Below, piece after piece: positions 24,860 through 32,499 of a stretch of DNA of 64,000 bases. The stretch comes from Peterkaempfera bronchialis (GTDB lineage: Bacteria; Actinomycetota; Actinomycetes; Streptomycetales; Streptomycetaceae), in the NCBI RefSeq assembly GCF_003258605.2, contig NZ_CP031264.1, positions 6,812,232 through 6,876,231 on the forward strand. Reading direction: 5' to 3'. Position 1 is the first letter of the stretch, and every line of letters starts with the position of its first letter. The position numbers and the translations under genes are program-made. A model generated the notes under the pieces. It searched no databases and was not told the origin of the DNA. It saw only the letters and a program-made list of their open reading frames with translations.

Positions 24860-25915
24860 CTAAGCGGATTGACGTGCCACCAGCTCCGCTCGGAAGATCA
24901 CCGAGGGGACCGTCCTGCCGGGCTCGCCGATCTGCCGCAGCAGCAGCCGGGCCATCTCGGCGGCCATCTCCTCCACCGGCTGCCGCACCGTGGTCAGCGG
25001 CGGATCGCAGGCCAGCGCGGCGCTGCTGTCGTCGAAGCCGACCACGGCGACATCCTCGGGCAGCCGCTTGCCCGCCCGGTAGAGCACGGGCAGCGCCCCC
25101 AGCGCCATCAGGTCCGAGGCGACGAAGAGGCCGTCGAGGTCGGGCCGTTCGGCCAGCAGCCGCCGCATCGCCGCAGCCCCGCCCGCCTGGGTGAAGTCCC
25201 CCTCCACGGCCGCCACCTCATGGATGCCGTGCGCCGCCAGGGCGTCCCGGAAACCCTCCAGCCGGTCGCGCCCGGCGGGCATGTCCAGCGGGCCGGAGAC
25301 GGTGCCGATCCGGGTCCGTCCCAGGGCCGCGAGGCGGTCGGCGGCCAGACCGGCGCCGGCGTGCTGGTCGATGTCGACATGGGCGATCGGCGGCCCCGGG
25401 TCCGCCGGGCGAGCGGCCAGCACCGCCGGCAGCCGCGCCCGGGTCAGCATCTCCGGCAGCGGATCGGCGGAGTGCGACGAGATCAGCACCACACCGTCGG
25501 CATGGCCCTGCCGCAGATAGCCGACCAGCTGGTCCCGGGAGGCGGCGTCGTCGGCCAGCATCAGCATCAGCTGCACCCCGGACGGCCGCAGCACCTCCAG
25601 CAGCCCGCTGACCACCCGGCCGAAGTACGGATCGGTGAACATCCGCCCGATGAACGGGTCGTGGACCGCCCGCCGCTCCCGCTCCGAGACCACCAGTGCG
25701 ACCGAGTCGGCCCGCCGGGTCACCAGCGAGCGGGCCGCCCGGTTGGGCACGTACCCGGTCTGGGAGACCGCCTGCTCGACGGCGCTCCGCAGCCGGGGGT
25801 CCACCGTGTGCGCGCCGTTGACCACCCGGGACACGGTGGCCCGGGAGACCCCCGCGACGCGGGCGACGTCCTCCAGGGTCGCAGGTCGGGCCATGCCCGA
25901 GGGATCCGCCGTCAT
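24860..25915 (-). CDS. LacI family transcriptional regulator
   Basis: A 351-residue protein from the ATG at 25915 (AAGGCGGG before it). The N-terminal helix-turn-helix is A-T-L-E-D-V-A-R-V-A-G-V-S-R-A-T-V-S-R-V-V-N-G (residues 12-34). The effector domain follows (V-A-L-V-V-S-E then P-D-L-D-G-L-F-V-A-S-D-L-M-A, D-V-A-V-V-G-F-D-D-S-S-A-A) and ends V-A-R-Q-S-A. Its convergent neighbour is the secreted lyase and its divergent neighbour the siderophore-interacting gene; neither carries an obvious LacI operator, so the target is probably elsewhere or unlinked. Ligand unknown, most likely a sugar. Confidence 0.92.
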   Translation of the reverse strand: MTADPSGMARPATLEDVARVAGVSRATVSRVVNGAHTVDPRLRSAVEQAVSQTGYVPNRAARSLVTRRADSVALVVSERERRAVHDPFIGRMFTDPYFGRVVSGLLEVLRPSGVQLMLMLADDAASRDQLVGYLRQGHADGVVLISSHSADPLPEMLTRARLPAVLAARPADPGPPIAHVDIDQHAGAGLAADRLAALGRTRIGTVSGPLDMPAGRDRLEGFRDALAAHGIHEVAAVEGDFTQAGGAAAMRRLLAERPDLDGLFVASDLMALGALPVLYRAGKRLPEDVAVVGFDDSSAALACDPPLTTVRQPVEEMAAEMARLLLRQIGEPGRTVPSVIFRAELVARQSA

Positions 25916-26068
25916 CCCGCCTTTATACCGGGTGGGCACGGCAGTCCGGACCCCGCCGGGTACCGACGGGTCCGGACCCCTCCGTACCGCGAGTGCGCGG
26001 CGGCACGGCATGGCGTGCTGCGGCTCACGGAAGGCGGCCGGGCATGGGTGTCGCGGTGGGCGGTCGAG

Positions 26069-26089
26069 TAAAGTTAGGCTCGCCTTACC
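26069..26089 (+). promoter_or_regulatory. Iron box (DmdR1/IdeR site)
   Basis: The region around GTTAGGCTCGCCTTAC matches 15 of 19 positions of the actinobacterial DmdR/IdeR iron box (TTAGGTTAGGCTCACCTAA). It lies about 40-60 nt before the siderophore-interacting gene start, so the gene should be repressed by Fe2+-loaded DmdR1. Confidence 0.8.
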
Positions 26090-26126
26090 AGCGTCCGGCC
26101 GCCCGGCCATGAGCGAGGAGATTCCC

Positions 26127-26975
26127 GTGTCCGACAGGCCCAACCGCAGAAAGTCCCATGTCCACCGCGCACAGGTGGTGCAGAAGCAGCGCCTGACCCC
26201 GCACATGGTGCGCATCGTCCTGGGGGGTGAGGGTCTGGCGGAGTTCCGGGCGGGGGAGTGGAGCGACCACTACATCAAGATCCTCTTCCCCGTCCCGGAC
26301 GTGCGCTACCCCGAGCCCTTCGACCTGGAGGTGATCCGCCGCGACCTGCCGCGCGACCAGTGGCCCACCTCCCGTACCTACACCGTGCGCGGCTGGGACG
26401 AGGAGGCCCGCGAGCTGACGGTCGACTTCGTCGTCCACGGCGACGAGGGCCTGGCCGGACCCTGGGCGGCCGGAGCCCAGCCGGGGGACACGGTGCTCTT
26501 CCTCGGCCCCGGTGGCGCCTATCTGCCCGAGGAGTGGGCTGACTGGCACCTGTTCGCCGGTGACGAGAGCGCCCTGCCCGCCATCGCCGCCTCCCTGGAG
26601 CGGGTCCCGGCCGGCGCCCCCGTATGGGCCTTCATCGAGGTCCAGGACGCGGCGGAGCAGCAGGAGCTGACCGCCCCCGAGGGCGCCCGGGTGGTGTGGC
26701 TGCACCGTGGCGCCGCCCCGGTCGGCGCCGCCCTGGTGGAGGCCGTCCGCGCGCTGGAGTTCCCCCCGGGCCGGGTGCAGGCGTTTGTGCACGGGGAGGC
26801 GGGGTTGGTGAAGGAGCTCCGTCGCCATCTGCGGATCGAGCGGGACATCCCGCGCCAGCAGCTCTCGATCTCCGGCTACTGGCGGCTGGGGCACGACGAG
26901 GACGGCTGGCAGGCGTCCAAGCGCGTGTGGAACGCCCAGGTCGAGGCCGAGCAGGAGGCCGCGCCCGTCGCCTGA
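26127..26975 (+). CDS. Siderophore-interacting protein (FAD-dependent ferric-siderophore reductase, ViuB/Fre type)
   Basis: A 282-residue protein. I place the start at GTG 26127 because GCGAGGAG lies 6 nt before it; the ATG at 26109 would add 6 residues and covers that site. The FAD-binding motif R-T-Y-T-V-R is at residues 83-88. V-D-F-V-V-H-G-D-E-G-L-A-G-P-W-A follows, then the L-F-L-G-P-G-G-A-Y nucleotide region and the family C-terminus S-I-S-G-Y-W-R-L-G-H-D-E-D-G-W. Members use NAD(P)H and FAD to reduce Fe(III) in siderophores in the cytoplasm and so release iron. The iron box upstream fits an iron-starvation gene. Confidence 0.93.
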   Translation: MSDRPNRRKSHVHRAQVVQKQRLTPHMVRIVLGGEGLAEFRAGEWSDHYIKILFPVPDVRYPEPFDLEVIRRDLPRDQWPTSRTYTVRGWDEEARELTVDFVVHGDEGLAGPWAAGAQPGDTVLFLGPGGAYLPEEWADWHLFAGDESALPAIAASLERVPAGAPVWAFIEVQDAAEQQELTAPEGARVVWLHRGAAPVGAALVEAVRALEFPPGRVQAFVHGEAGLVKELRRHLRIERDIPRQQLSISGYWRLGHDEDGWQASKRVWNAQVEAEQEAAPVA

Positions 26976-27010
26976 CCGCCACCGTCGCCTGACCGCCCCC
27001 GCCGCCGTGG

Positions 27011-27037
27011 GCCGGGCGCCCGCTCCGGGCGCCCGGC
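27011..27037. terminator. Bidirectional hairpin terminator
   Basis: GCCGGGCGCCC (27011-27021) pairs with GGGCGCCCGGC (27027-27037), 11 bp and a 5-nt loop. It abuts the stop of the next minus-strand gene, between convergent genes. Confidence 0.8.
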
Positions 27038-27574
27038 TCAGCGGCCGAGGCGTTCGCGGGCGTGGCGGCCGGTGACCCTGGCCAGCTCGTGCCAGAACGG
27101 GACGGCGGTGAGGTAGAGCCCGAGGACGGACATGACGCCGAACGACACATCGACGCTGATCCGGCCCTGCTTGGCCCAGTAGACGTCCTGGAGGTCCAGC
27201 AGCAGCGCGAACTCGTCGGCGATCAGCGCTGCCCCCGCGCCATAGGCGGCGGCCACGGCGGGATGGCCGATGTACTGGGCGTCGCCCCGGACGGCCACCA
27301 TGCCGACCCCGGCCAGGGTGCCGATGCCCAGGTTGTAGTGGTGCAGATGGGTCCCGCCCATCGAGACATTGCCCCAGGGCAGCCAGCCACCACGGATACC
27401 GTGTGTGATCAGCCGCACCGTGCCGAAGGTCGTTCCGAACGCGACCCAGGTGACCAGTAGCGACCGCTGGGTGGGCGTGGTGTGCTCACGCAGTGTCGCC
27501 GCCCAGCGCTCGGTCAGGCGCGGCGGACGCCGCCCGCCGTCCCCGGTCTGCTGCTGCGCCTCCACGTCCGGCAT
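27038..27574 (-). CDS. Conserved integral membrane protein of unknown function
   Basis: A 178-residue protein with about four membrane segments (near 38-60, 75-100, 105-125, 140-165). A histidine-rich motif T-H-L-H-H-Y-N-L-G-I stands at the start of segment 2 and D-E-F-A-L-L-L-D-L-Q-D-V-Y-W at the end of segment 3; such H and D/E pairs in membranes are often metal or proton ligands. This text is familiar from actinobacterial hypothetical membrane proteins, but I know no assigned function. It is monocistronic, just downstream of the intrinsic-factor-like gene on the same strand (about 138 nt away). Confidence 0.8.
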   Translation of the reverse strand: MPDVEAQQQTGDGGRRPPRLTERWAATLREHTTPTQRSLLVTWVAFGTTFGTVRLITHGIRGGWLPWGNVSMGGTHLHHYNLGIGTLAGVGMVAVRGDAQYIGHPAVAAAYGAGAALIADEFALLLDLQDVYWAKQGRISVDVSFGVMSVLGLYLTAVPFWHELARVTGRHARERLGR

Positions 27575-27665
27575 GGCGCCCTCCGTTCCGCTGCGTCCGT
27601 GGCCGCACCCCGGTCAGGGGCACCGCTCCGTCCACGCTACGTCGAGGAGGGCGGCGGCGCCGGTC

Positions 27666-27690
27666 GGCGCCTGCCGTGGGGGCAGGCACC
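27666..27690 (-). terminator. Hairpin terminator after the intrinsic-factor-like gene
   Basis: GCCTGCC (27669-27675) pairs with GGCAGGC (27681-27687), 7 bp with a 5-nt loop and two further outer pairs, 25 nt after the stop of the minus-strand gene that ends at 27712. Confidence 0.55.
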
Positions 27691-27711
27691 GCCCGGCGCC
27701 CGGGGCGCGGC

Positions 27712-29124
27712 TCAGCTGCCGTAACGCAGCGTGATCGTGTCGCCGAGGTGCACGGTGGTGCCACGGGCGGCCGCTGCCGACGCGGCCCCGTCGATGCTGA
27801 CCTGCCAGGTCGAACTGCCGCTGTTGGCCAGGCCGTTGACGGCGGTGACCTGGCCGCTGCCGGAGGACGGGGCGCTGCCGGTGACGCAGCCGCTCGGGGT
27901 GGCCGCGGTGGTCGCCGCGTCGAGTACGGCCCCCAGGGTGCTGGTGGCGCCCGTCGGGGTGATGGCCACCGAGCAGACCTTGGGGGTGCCGCTGCCGCTG
28001 TCCACGATCAGGGCCAGGCTGCTGGTGGTGCCGCTGGTGAACGCCGTGTCGCCGACCCAGCGGGGGGCGCCCACCGTGGTCGGGATCGGCGGGGGCGCGG
28101 TGAAGCCGCCGCCGGCGACGGCGCGCAGGGCGTCGATGGAGGAATAGGCGGAGGGCGAGCTGTCGGACGGCAGATAGCGGAAGCCACCGCCGGGGTTGAA
28201 CTGCTGGGCGATCAGGAAGTCGACCGGGGTCTTGCCGGCGGGGGTCGTGAAGTCGGCGCCCTGGCTGTTGATGCCGCAGGCGTTGAGGCCCGAGACGCCC
28301 CAGCCGTTGGAGTCGCTGTTGGCGCCGAACATCGAGGTAAAGGCGCCGGAGGTGTTGACCAGCTTGCCCTTGAGGAAGTTCTTGGCGGCCACCACGGACG
28401 CGTCGGTCGCCGGGACGCCGCTGCTGCACAGGGCGGCCATGGTGGCGCCGGTCATGTCGATGTCACTGGTCGAGGCGAGGGCGGACGGGTTGCCCGCGGC
28501 CTGGCTGTAGTTCCAGCCGCCGTCGTTGTGCTGGTTGGCCCGTACGACCGTGACCGAGGCGTCCAGCAGCCGCTGCGGGACGCGCTGGACGCCGGACTGC
28601 GTCTTGGCGCCGCCCAGGGCGAGCAGCGCGAAGACGGTGCCGTTGAAGTTGGCGGGCGGCCCATAGGAGCCGGGGGAGGAGGTCTGCCAGTAGGAGGCGA
28701 CCCGGGCGATCAGGTTCTGCCCGGGGGAGACCCGCGCCGGGTCGATCCCCGCCGCATAGGCGTTGAGGATGCCGCGTTCGTAGTCGGTCACCACCGGCGA
28801 GGCGCCGGGCCAGGTCGGGGCGGCAAGCTGGTTGCGGTAGACGGTGCGGGCGTTCTTGGTGGCGTCGCCGCCGGGGACCACGTCGACGGCGGCCTTTCCG
28901 GCGGCGGCCATCGCGCTGAACGCCCACTCATTGGAGAGGCCGCCGCCGGCGTACCCGCCGTCAGGGCCTTGCAGAGAGGTGAGATAGGCCACGCCGTTGG
29001 TCGTGGAGGTGGCGATCTGGGCCGCGCTTGAGGTGGCCTGGGCGGGTACGGCGGTGAGGGTGAGTGCGCCGATCCCGAGGGAGAGCGCGACGGCGAGTAT
29101 GCGGCCTGACAGTGTGCCGGACAT
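27712..29124 (-). CDS. Secreted intrinsic-factor/transcobalamin-like protein (alpha/alpha barrel plus DUF4430-like domain)
   Basis: A 470-residue protein with a Sec signal peptide (cleavage after V-P-A-Q-A, about residue 30) and no membrane anchor, so it is released. Residues about 38-340 are helical repeats of the prenyltransferase/squalene-oxidase type (Q-x-x-D-G-G-Y/W; A-N-Q-H-N-D-G-G-W-N-Y). Residues about 360-470 look like a DUF4430/transcobalamin C-terminal beta-domain, ending with W-Q-V-S-I-D-G then G-D-T-I-T-L-R-Y. This alpha-barrel-then-beta order is the layout of human intrinsic factor and transcobalamin, which clamp cobalamin between the two domains. A cobalamin riboswitch lies in its leader (29250-29346), which supports a B12-scavenging role. 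ATG preceded by GAGGAG. Confidence 0.78.
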   Translation of the reverse strand: MSGTLSGRILAVALSLGIGALTLTAVPAQATSSAAQIATSTTNGVAYLTSLQGPDGGYAGGGLSNEWAFSAMAAAGKAAVDVVPGGDATKNARTVYRNQLAAPTWPGASPVVTDYERGILNAYAAGIDPARVSPGQNLIARVASYWQTSSPGSYGPPANFNGTVFALLALGGAKTQSGVQRVPQRLLDASVTVVRANQHNDGGWNYSQAAGNPSALASTSDIDMTGATMAALCSSGVPATDASVVAAKNFLKGKLVNTSGAFTSMFGANSDSNGWGVSGLNACGINSQGADFTTPAGKTPVDFLIAQQFNPGGGFRYLPSDSSPSAYSSIDALRAVAGGGFTAPPPIPTTVGAPRWVGDTAFTSGTTSSLALIVDSGSGTPKVCSVAITPTGATSTLGAVLDAATTAATPSGCVTGSAPSSGSGQVTAVNGLANSGSSTWQVSIDGAASAAAARGTTVHLGDTITLRYGS

Positions 29125-29249
29125 GGGGTCTCCTCGGCTGGGCGACGTGTCCACCGCGCCCGGGCCGAAGCGTCCGCGACTCACCGCGGCACCCTCGCCG
29201 ACGAGGCGGCCGCCGCCCTCTCGCGTGGACAGGCATCCGCTGATGGTGC

Positions 29250-29346
29250 GTCACCGTGCGGGCATTCGGGCTCGAAGCGGCGGTCGCCGCTCACACCGTT
29301 GCGCGTCAGCCCTGGACTTCCACCAGGTTCCCCCGCGCGGTGACAC
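29250..29346 (-). promoter_or_regulatory. Cobalamin riboswitch (minus strand)
   Basis: On the minus strand the RNA has the B12-riboswitch core: GGGGAACCUGGUG, then CCAGG pairing with CCUGG, CUGACGCGCAACGGU, a variable arm, and GAGCCCGAAUGCCCGC. The ends pair (P1): GUCACCG (29338-29344) with CGGUGAC (29250-29256), continued by GCGGG/CCCGC. The start of the intrinsic-factor-like gene is 126 nt downstream. It should switch expression off when B12 is plentiful. Confidence 0.9.
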
Positions 29347-29350
29347 GGAG

Positions 29351-29381
29351 ACGGTAGCGCCTTTCGAGCGGGACGTCCCGC
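29351..29381. promoter_or_regulatory. Divergent promoter region with 14-bp palindrome
   Basis: Between the two riboswitches TACCGT is present on minus (29356-29351) as a -10 box placed so that transcription starts at the riboswitch 5' end. Just upstream is a perfect palindrome GCGGGAC/GTCCCGC (29368-29381), a possible operator shared by both directions. On plus, TTGACC (29396-29401) with an 18-bp spacer to TCTCAT (29420-29425) is a candidate promoter. Confidence 0.45.
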
Positions 29382-29439
29382 CCGCTGACGATCCGTTGAC
29401 CGTCCCGAACCGGGTGTGTTCTCATGAACGCGTTTCGTC

Positions 29440-29533
29440 CTTCAGTTCGCAGGGGAAGCCGGTCAGAACCCGGCACTGACCCGCAACCGTAGGTCCGCCA
29501 CCGTGCGGACGAGTCGGATTACCTGCACTGAAG
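29440..29533 (+). promoter_or_regulatory. Cobalamin riboswitch (plus strand)
   Basis: The RNA has AGGGGAAGCCGGU, CCGGC pairing with GCCGG, CACUGACCCGCAACCGUA, a variable arm GUCCGC/GCGGAC and GAGUCGGAUUACCUGC, all in the standard order. P1 is CUUCAG (29440-29445) with CUGAAG (29528-29533) plus GCAGG/CCUGC. It controls the downstream B12-uptake operon, whose first ATG is 120 nt further on. Confidence 0.92.
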
Positions 29534-29652
29534 AGGTATGTCAGGAGCGCTGCCGAGGACTGCGGCGCGGACTGGACGGCACGCCCGGCCCCGCCGGGTG
29601 TGGTGCACAGCCGTGCCCGGACTCCCTCGTCGGCAGACCGGGGGGACCACCC

Positions 29653-32499
29653 ATGGGTATCGGCACCACCAGGCACGGCAGCGGACGGAGAGGCGTCACG
29701 GCGCGGCTGTGCGCCGTCCTCGCGACGGTGACGGCGCTCTTCCTCGCGCTGGTGCCGTTCAGCACACCGGCCGGTGCCGACCCGATCGAGAAGTGCACCG
29801 CCACCACCGGCGCGATCGTCGCGGTCGACTTCGGCCACTGGGGCGGCCCGGTGGTCCGAGGCTGCGACGCGCACCCCACCACCGGGATGAACCTGCTGCA
29901 CAACGCCGGGTTCACCACCGTCGGCACCGTGCACGACGGGCCCGGCTTCATCTGCCGGATCGGCAGCGGCGACTTCAACGGAGGCGCGCAGTACCCCACT
30001 GCGGCGGAGGAGAGCTGCGTACAGACCCCGAAGGCCACGGCGTACTGGTCGTACTGGCTCGCCCCGGCCGGCCGGAACACCTGGACCTACAGCCCCCTCG
30101 GCGCCCTCAGCGACGTGCCGAAGCCGGGCGAGGTCGAGGCATGGGTCTTCGGCGGGACCGATGTCGCGGGCACCAGCGGACAGCCGGCCTTCAGCCCGGA
30201 CTCCGTCCGCGCGGGCGGCCCCGGCGCCACGCCGTCCGTCCCGCCCTCCGCCTCGCCCTCCTCCGGCCCGGGCGGCTCCCCCTCGGCGCCCGGCTCGCCC
30301 CAGCCGTCCCCCGCCGTGGCCGCCGCGGCACGCTGGCTGGTGGGCCGGCTGGTGGACGGCGACCACCTGTACAACGAGGCATTCGGCGCCCCCGACTACG
30401 CACGCACCGCCCTCCTGGGGACGGCGCTGGCCGCAGCGGGCGGCCAGGACGCGACCCTGACCCGGATCACCGCCTATCTGGCCGCCCACGCCGACGACTA
30501 CCTCCAGCCGGACGGCACCTCCGTACCCCCGGACCCCACGGCGGTCGCCAACCTCGCCCTGCTGGCCGAGGCCACCGGCGCCGACCCCCGGGACTTCGGC
30601 GGCCATGACCTGCCCGTCGACCTCGCGGACCATGTCTGCTCCGCCGCAGGCAGCCTCGGCAACTGCACGGCCGCCGGGGACTTCCACGGCGCGTTCTCAC
30701 CGAGCACCCAGGCGCTGGGCGTGCTGGCACTCGCCCGCAGCAGCGTCGCACCCCCGGCGGCGGCCGTCGCCCGGCTGGAGCAGTTGCAGTGCGCCGACGG
30801 CGGCTTCTCCGGCTCGATGATCGCCCCGGGCGAGTTCTGCGACCCCGAGCCCGGCACCACCGCGCTGGCGGCGATGGCCCTCACCCTCGTCCCCGAGGCC
30901 GCCCCGGCGCTCGCCAAGGCCACCGCCTACCTGGCGGACCAGCAGCAGGCCGACGGCAGCTACCTCCCGTACACCGGCGCCCCCGGCGGCGACACCTGGA
31001 GCACCGCACTGGGCACCCAGGCACTGCTGGCGCTCGGACGGACCGCCGGAGCGGCCACCGCGCAGCGCTGGATCGCGGACCGGCAGAACGGCGACGGCGG
31101 GTTCGCCTCCGACGCCACGGGCGGTGACTCCGACCTGACAGCCAGCGCGCAGGCGCTGATCGCCCTGGCCGGGGCGAACCTGGCGACCCTGCACCCCGCC
31201 GATCCCGACCCGTCGTCGTCCCCGTCTCCGTCGCTGTCTCCGTCGGACACCGCGACGCCGACCGGTCCGCCGTCACCGTCCGCCACCTCCTCGCCCTCCA
31301 CGCCGACGCCCCCGGCCGGCCGGGTGCCCGACCTGGCCAAGGGCGTCGCCTACCTGGTCGCCCCGAAGCGCCTGCTCGGCGGCGAGTACTACGAAGCGTT
31401 CGACGGAACCGGGTTCGCGGACTTCGGGCTGACCATCGACGGCGCCTTCGCGCTGGCCGCGACCGGCGGGAACGACACCGCTCTCGCCGGGATCGTCGAC
31501 TTCATCGACCAGCAGCGCAAGGACGGCACCGACCGTACGGTCAACGACTGGACCCTGATCGGAACGTCCTACGCCGGCGGCGGATCGATCGCCAAGGAGG
31601 CGCTGCTCGCCCAGGTGACCGGCCGCAACCCCAGGAACTTCGGCGGCCATGACCTGATCGCTGCCCTGGACCAGGCGGTCTGCACCCGGGCCGCCGCCGA
31701 CACCGGCTGCGCGGCCGAGGGCAACTACACCCACGCCATGTCGGTCTTCTCCCAGTCCCTCGGCGTCATCGCCCAACTGCGGGCCGGTGACGCATCCCAC
31801 GCGGAAGCGCCGATCGGCTATCTGCGGAGTCTCCAGGCGGAGGACGGCTCCTGGCCCAGCCTGATCCCCTCCACCGGCGACCGGGATGTGGACAGCACCG
31901 CGATGGCCGTGATGGCGCTCGCCCTGGTGCCCGGCGACGCCGCAGCGCAGGCCGTCGACCGGGGGGTGGCCTGGATCGCCGCCCGGCAGCAGGCCGATGG
32001 CGGATTCCCCGGCGCGGCCGGCGACTCCACCAACTCGGCGGCGCTGGCGATCCAGGGGATGAGCCTGCACCCGGAGAAGTACGCCGGCCGGATCGCCAGG
32101 GCGCGTGCCTTCCTCGCGGGTCAGCAGAACGGCGACGGCGGCTTCAGGGTCGCCTCCGACGGGCCGCAGAAGGAGTCCGACCTGCGGGCCTCGACCCAGT
32201 CGGTGGGCGGCGCGGTGGGCACCTCGTTCGGCGTGCTGCTGCGCGACCTGACCGGCGTCCACAGCACCATCGGCCCCGGCGGCGGCTCCACCGACCCCGG
32301 TACGGGCGGCACTTCCGGTACGGGCGGCATCGGCGGCTCCGGTACGGGCGGCTCCGCCTCCGGTGGCTCCGGCCCGCTGGCCGCCACGGGTGTCGAGGCC
32401 CAGCGGCTGACGCTGTGGGCCCTGGTGCTGCTGCTGGCCGGAGGCGGCACCGTCGCCGTGGTCCGGCGGCGGGCAGCGACCGGCGGGAGGCGTCACTGA
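29653..32499 (+). CDS. Wall-anchored B12-binding-like protein: beta-domain plus two alpha/alpha barrels, LAATG sortase signal
   Basis: A 948-residue protein from the ATG at 29653 (GGGGGA 7 nt before). Order: Sec signal peptide (about 1-42); a DUF4430/SCO2322-like beta-domain (about 44-190; A-V-D-F-G-H-W-G-G-P, Y-W-S-Y-W-L-A-P, W-T-Y-S); Pro/Ser linker; alpha/alpha-barrel 1 (about 222-515); Ser/Thr/Pro linker; alpha/alpha-barrel 2 (about 558-875; both with D-G-S-Y, D-G-G-F repeats and F-G-G-H-D-L); Gly/Ser/Thr-rich stalk; L-A-A-T-G at 909-913; membrane helix; R-R-R-A-A-T-G-G-R-R-H tail. LAxTG is the class E sortase signal of actinobacteria, so it is probably bound to peptidoglycan. First gene of the B12 riboswitch operon; likely captures cobalamin at the wall. 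Confidence 0.8.
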   Translation: MGIGTTRHGSGRRGVTARLCAVLATVTALFLALVPFSTPAGADPIEKCTATTGAIVAVDFGHWGGPVVRGCDAHPTTGMNLLHNAGFTTVGTVHDGPGFICRIGSGDFNGGAQYPTAAEESCVQTPKATAYWSYWLAPAGRNTWTYSPLGALSDVPKPGEVEAWVFGGTDVAGTSGQPAFSPDSVRAGGPGATPSVPPSASPSSGPGGSPSAPGSPQPSPAVAAAARWLVGRLVDGDHLYNEAFGAPDYARTALLGTALAAAGGQDATLTRITAYLAAHADDYLQPDGTSVPPDPTAVANLALLAEATGADPRDFGGHDLPVDLADHVCSAAGSLGNCTAAGDFHGAFSPSTQALGVLALARSSVAPPAAAVARLEQLQCADGGFSGSMIAPGEFCDPEPGTTALAAMALTLVPEAAPALAKATAYLADQQQADGSYLPYTGAPGGDTWSTALGTQALLALGRTAGAATAQRWIADRQNGDGGFASDATGGDSDLTASAQALIALAGANLATLHPADPDPSSSPSPSLSPSDTATPTGPPSPSATSSPSTPTPPAGRVPDLAKGVAYLVAPKRLLGGEYYEAFDGTGFADFGLTIDGAFALAATGGNDTALAGIVDFIDQQRKDGTDRTVNDWTLIGTSYAGGGSIAKEALLAQVTGRNPRNFGGHDLIAALDQAVCTRAAADTGCAAEGNYTHAMSVFSQSLGVIAQLRAGDASHAEAPIGYLRSLQAEDGSWPSLIPSTGDRDVDSTAMAVMALALVPGDAAAQAVDRGVAWIAARQQADGGFPGAAGDSTNSAALAIQGMSLHPEKYAGRIARARAFLAGQQNGDGGFRVASDGPQKESDLRASTQSVGGAVGTSFGVLLRDLTGVHSTIGPGGGSTDPGTGGTSGTGGIGGSGTGGSASGGSGPLAATGVEAQRLTLWALVLLLAGGGTVAVVRRRAATGGRRH

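Noticed and set aside
26109-26126. ATG at 26109 as start of the siderophore-interacting protein
   Set aside because: The strong GAGGAG site at 26115-26120 lies inside that extension and is placed for the GTG at 26127.
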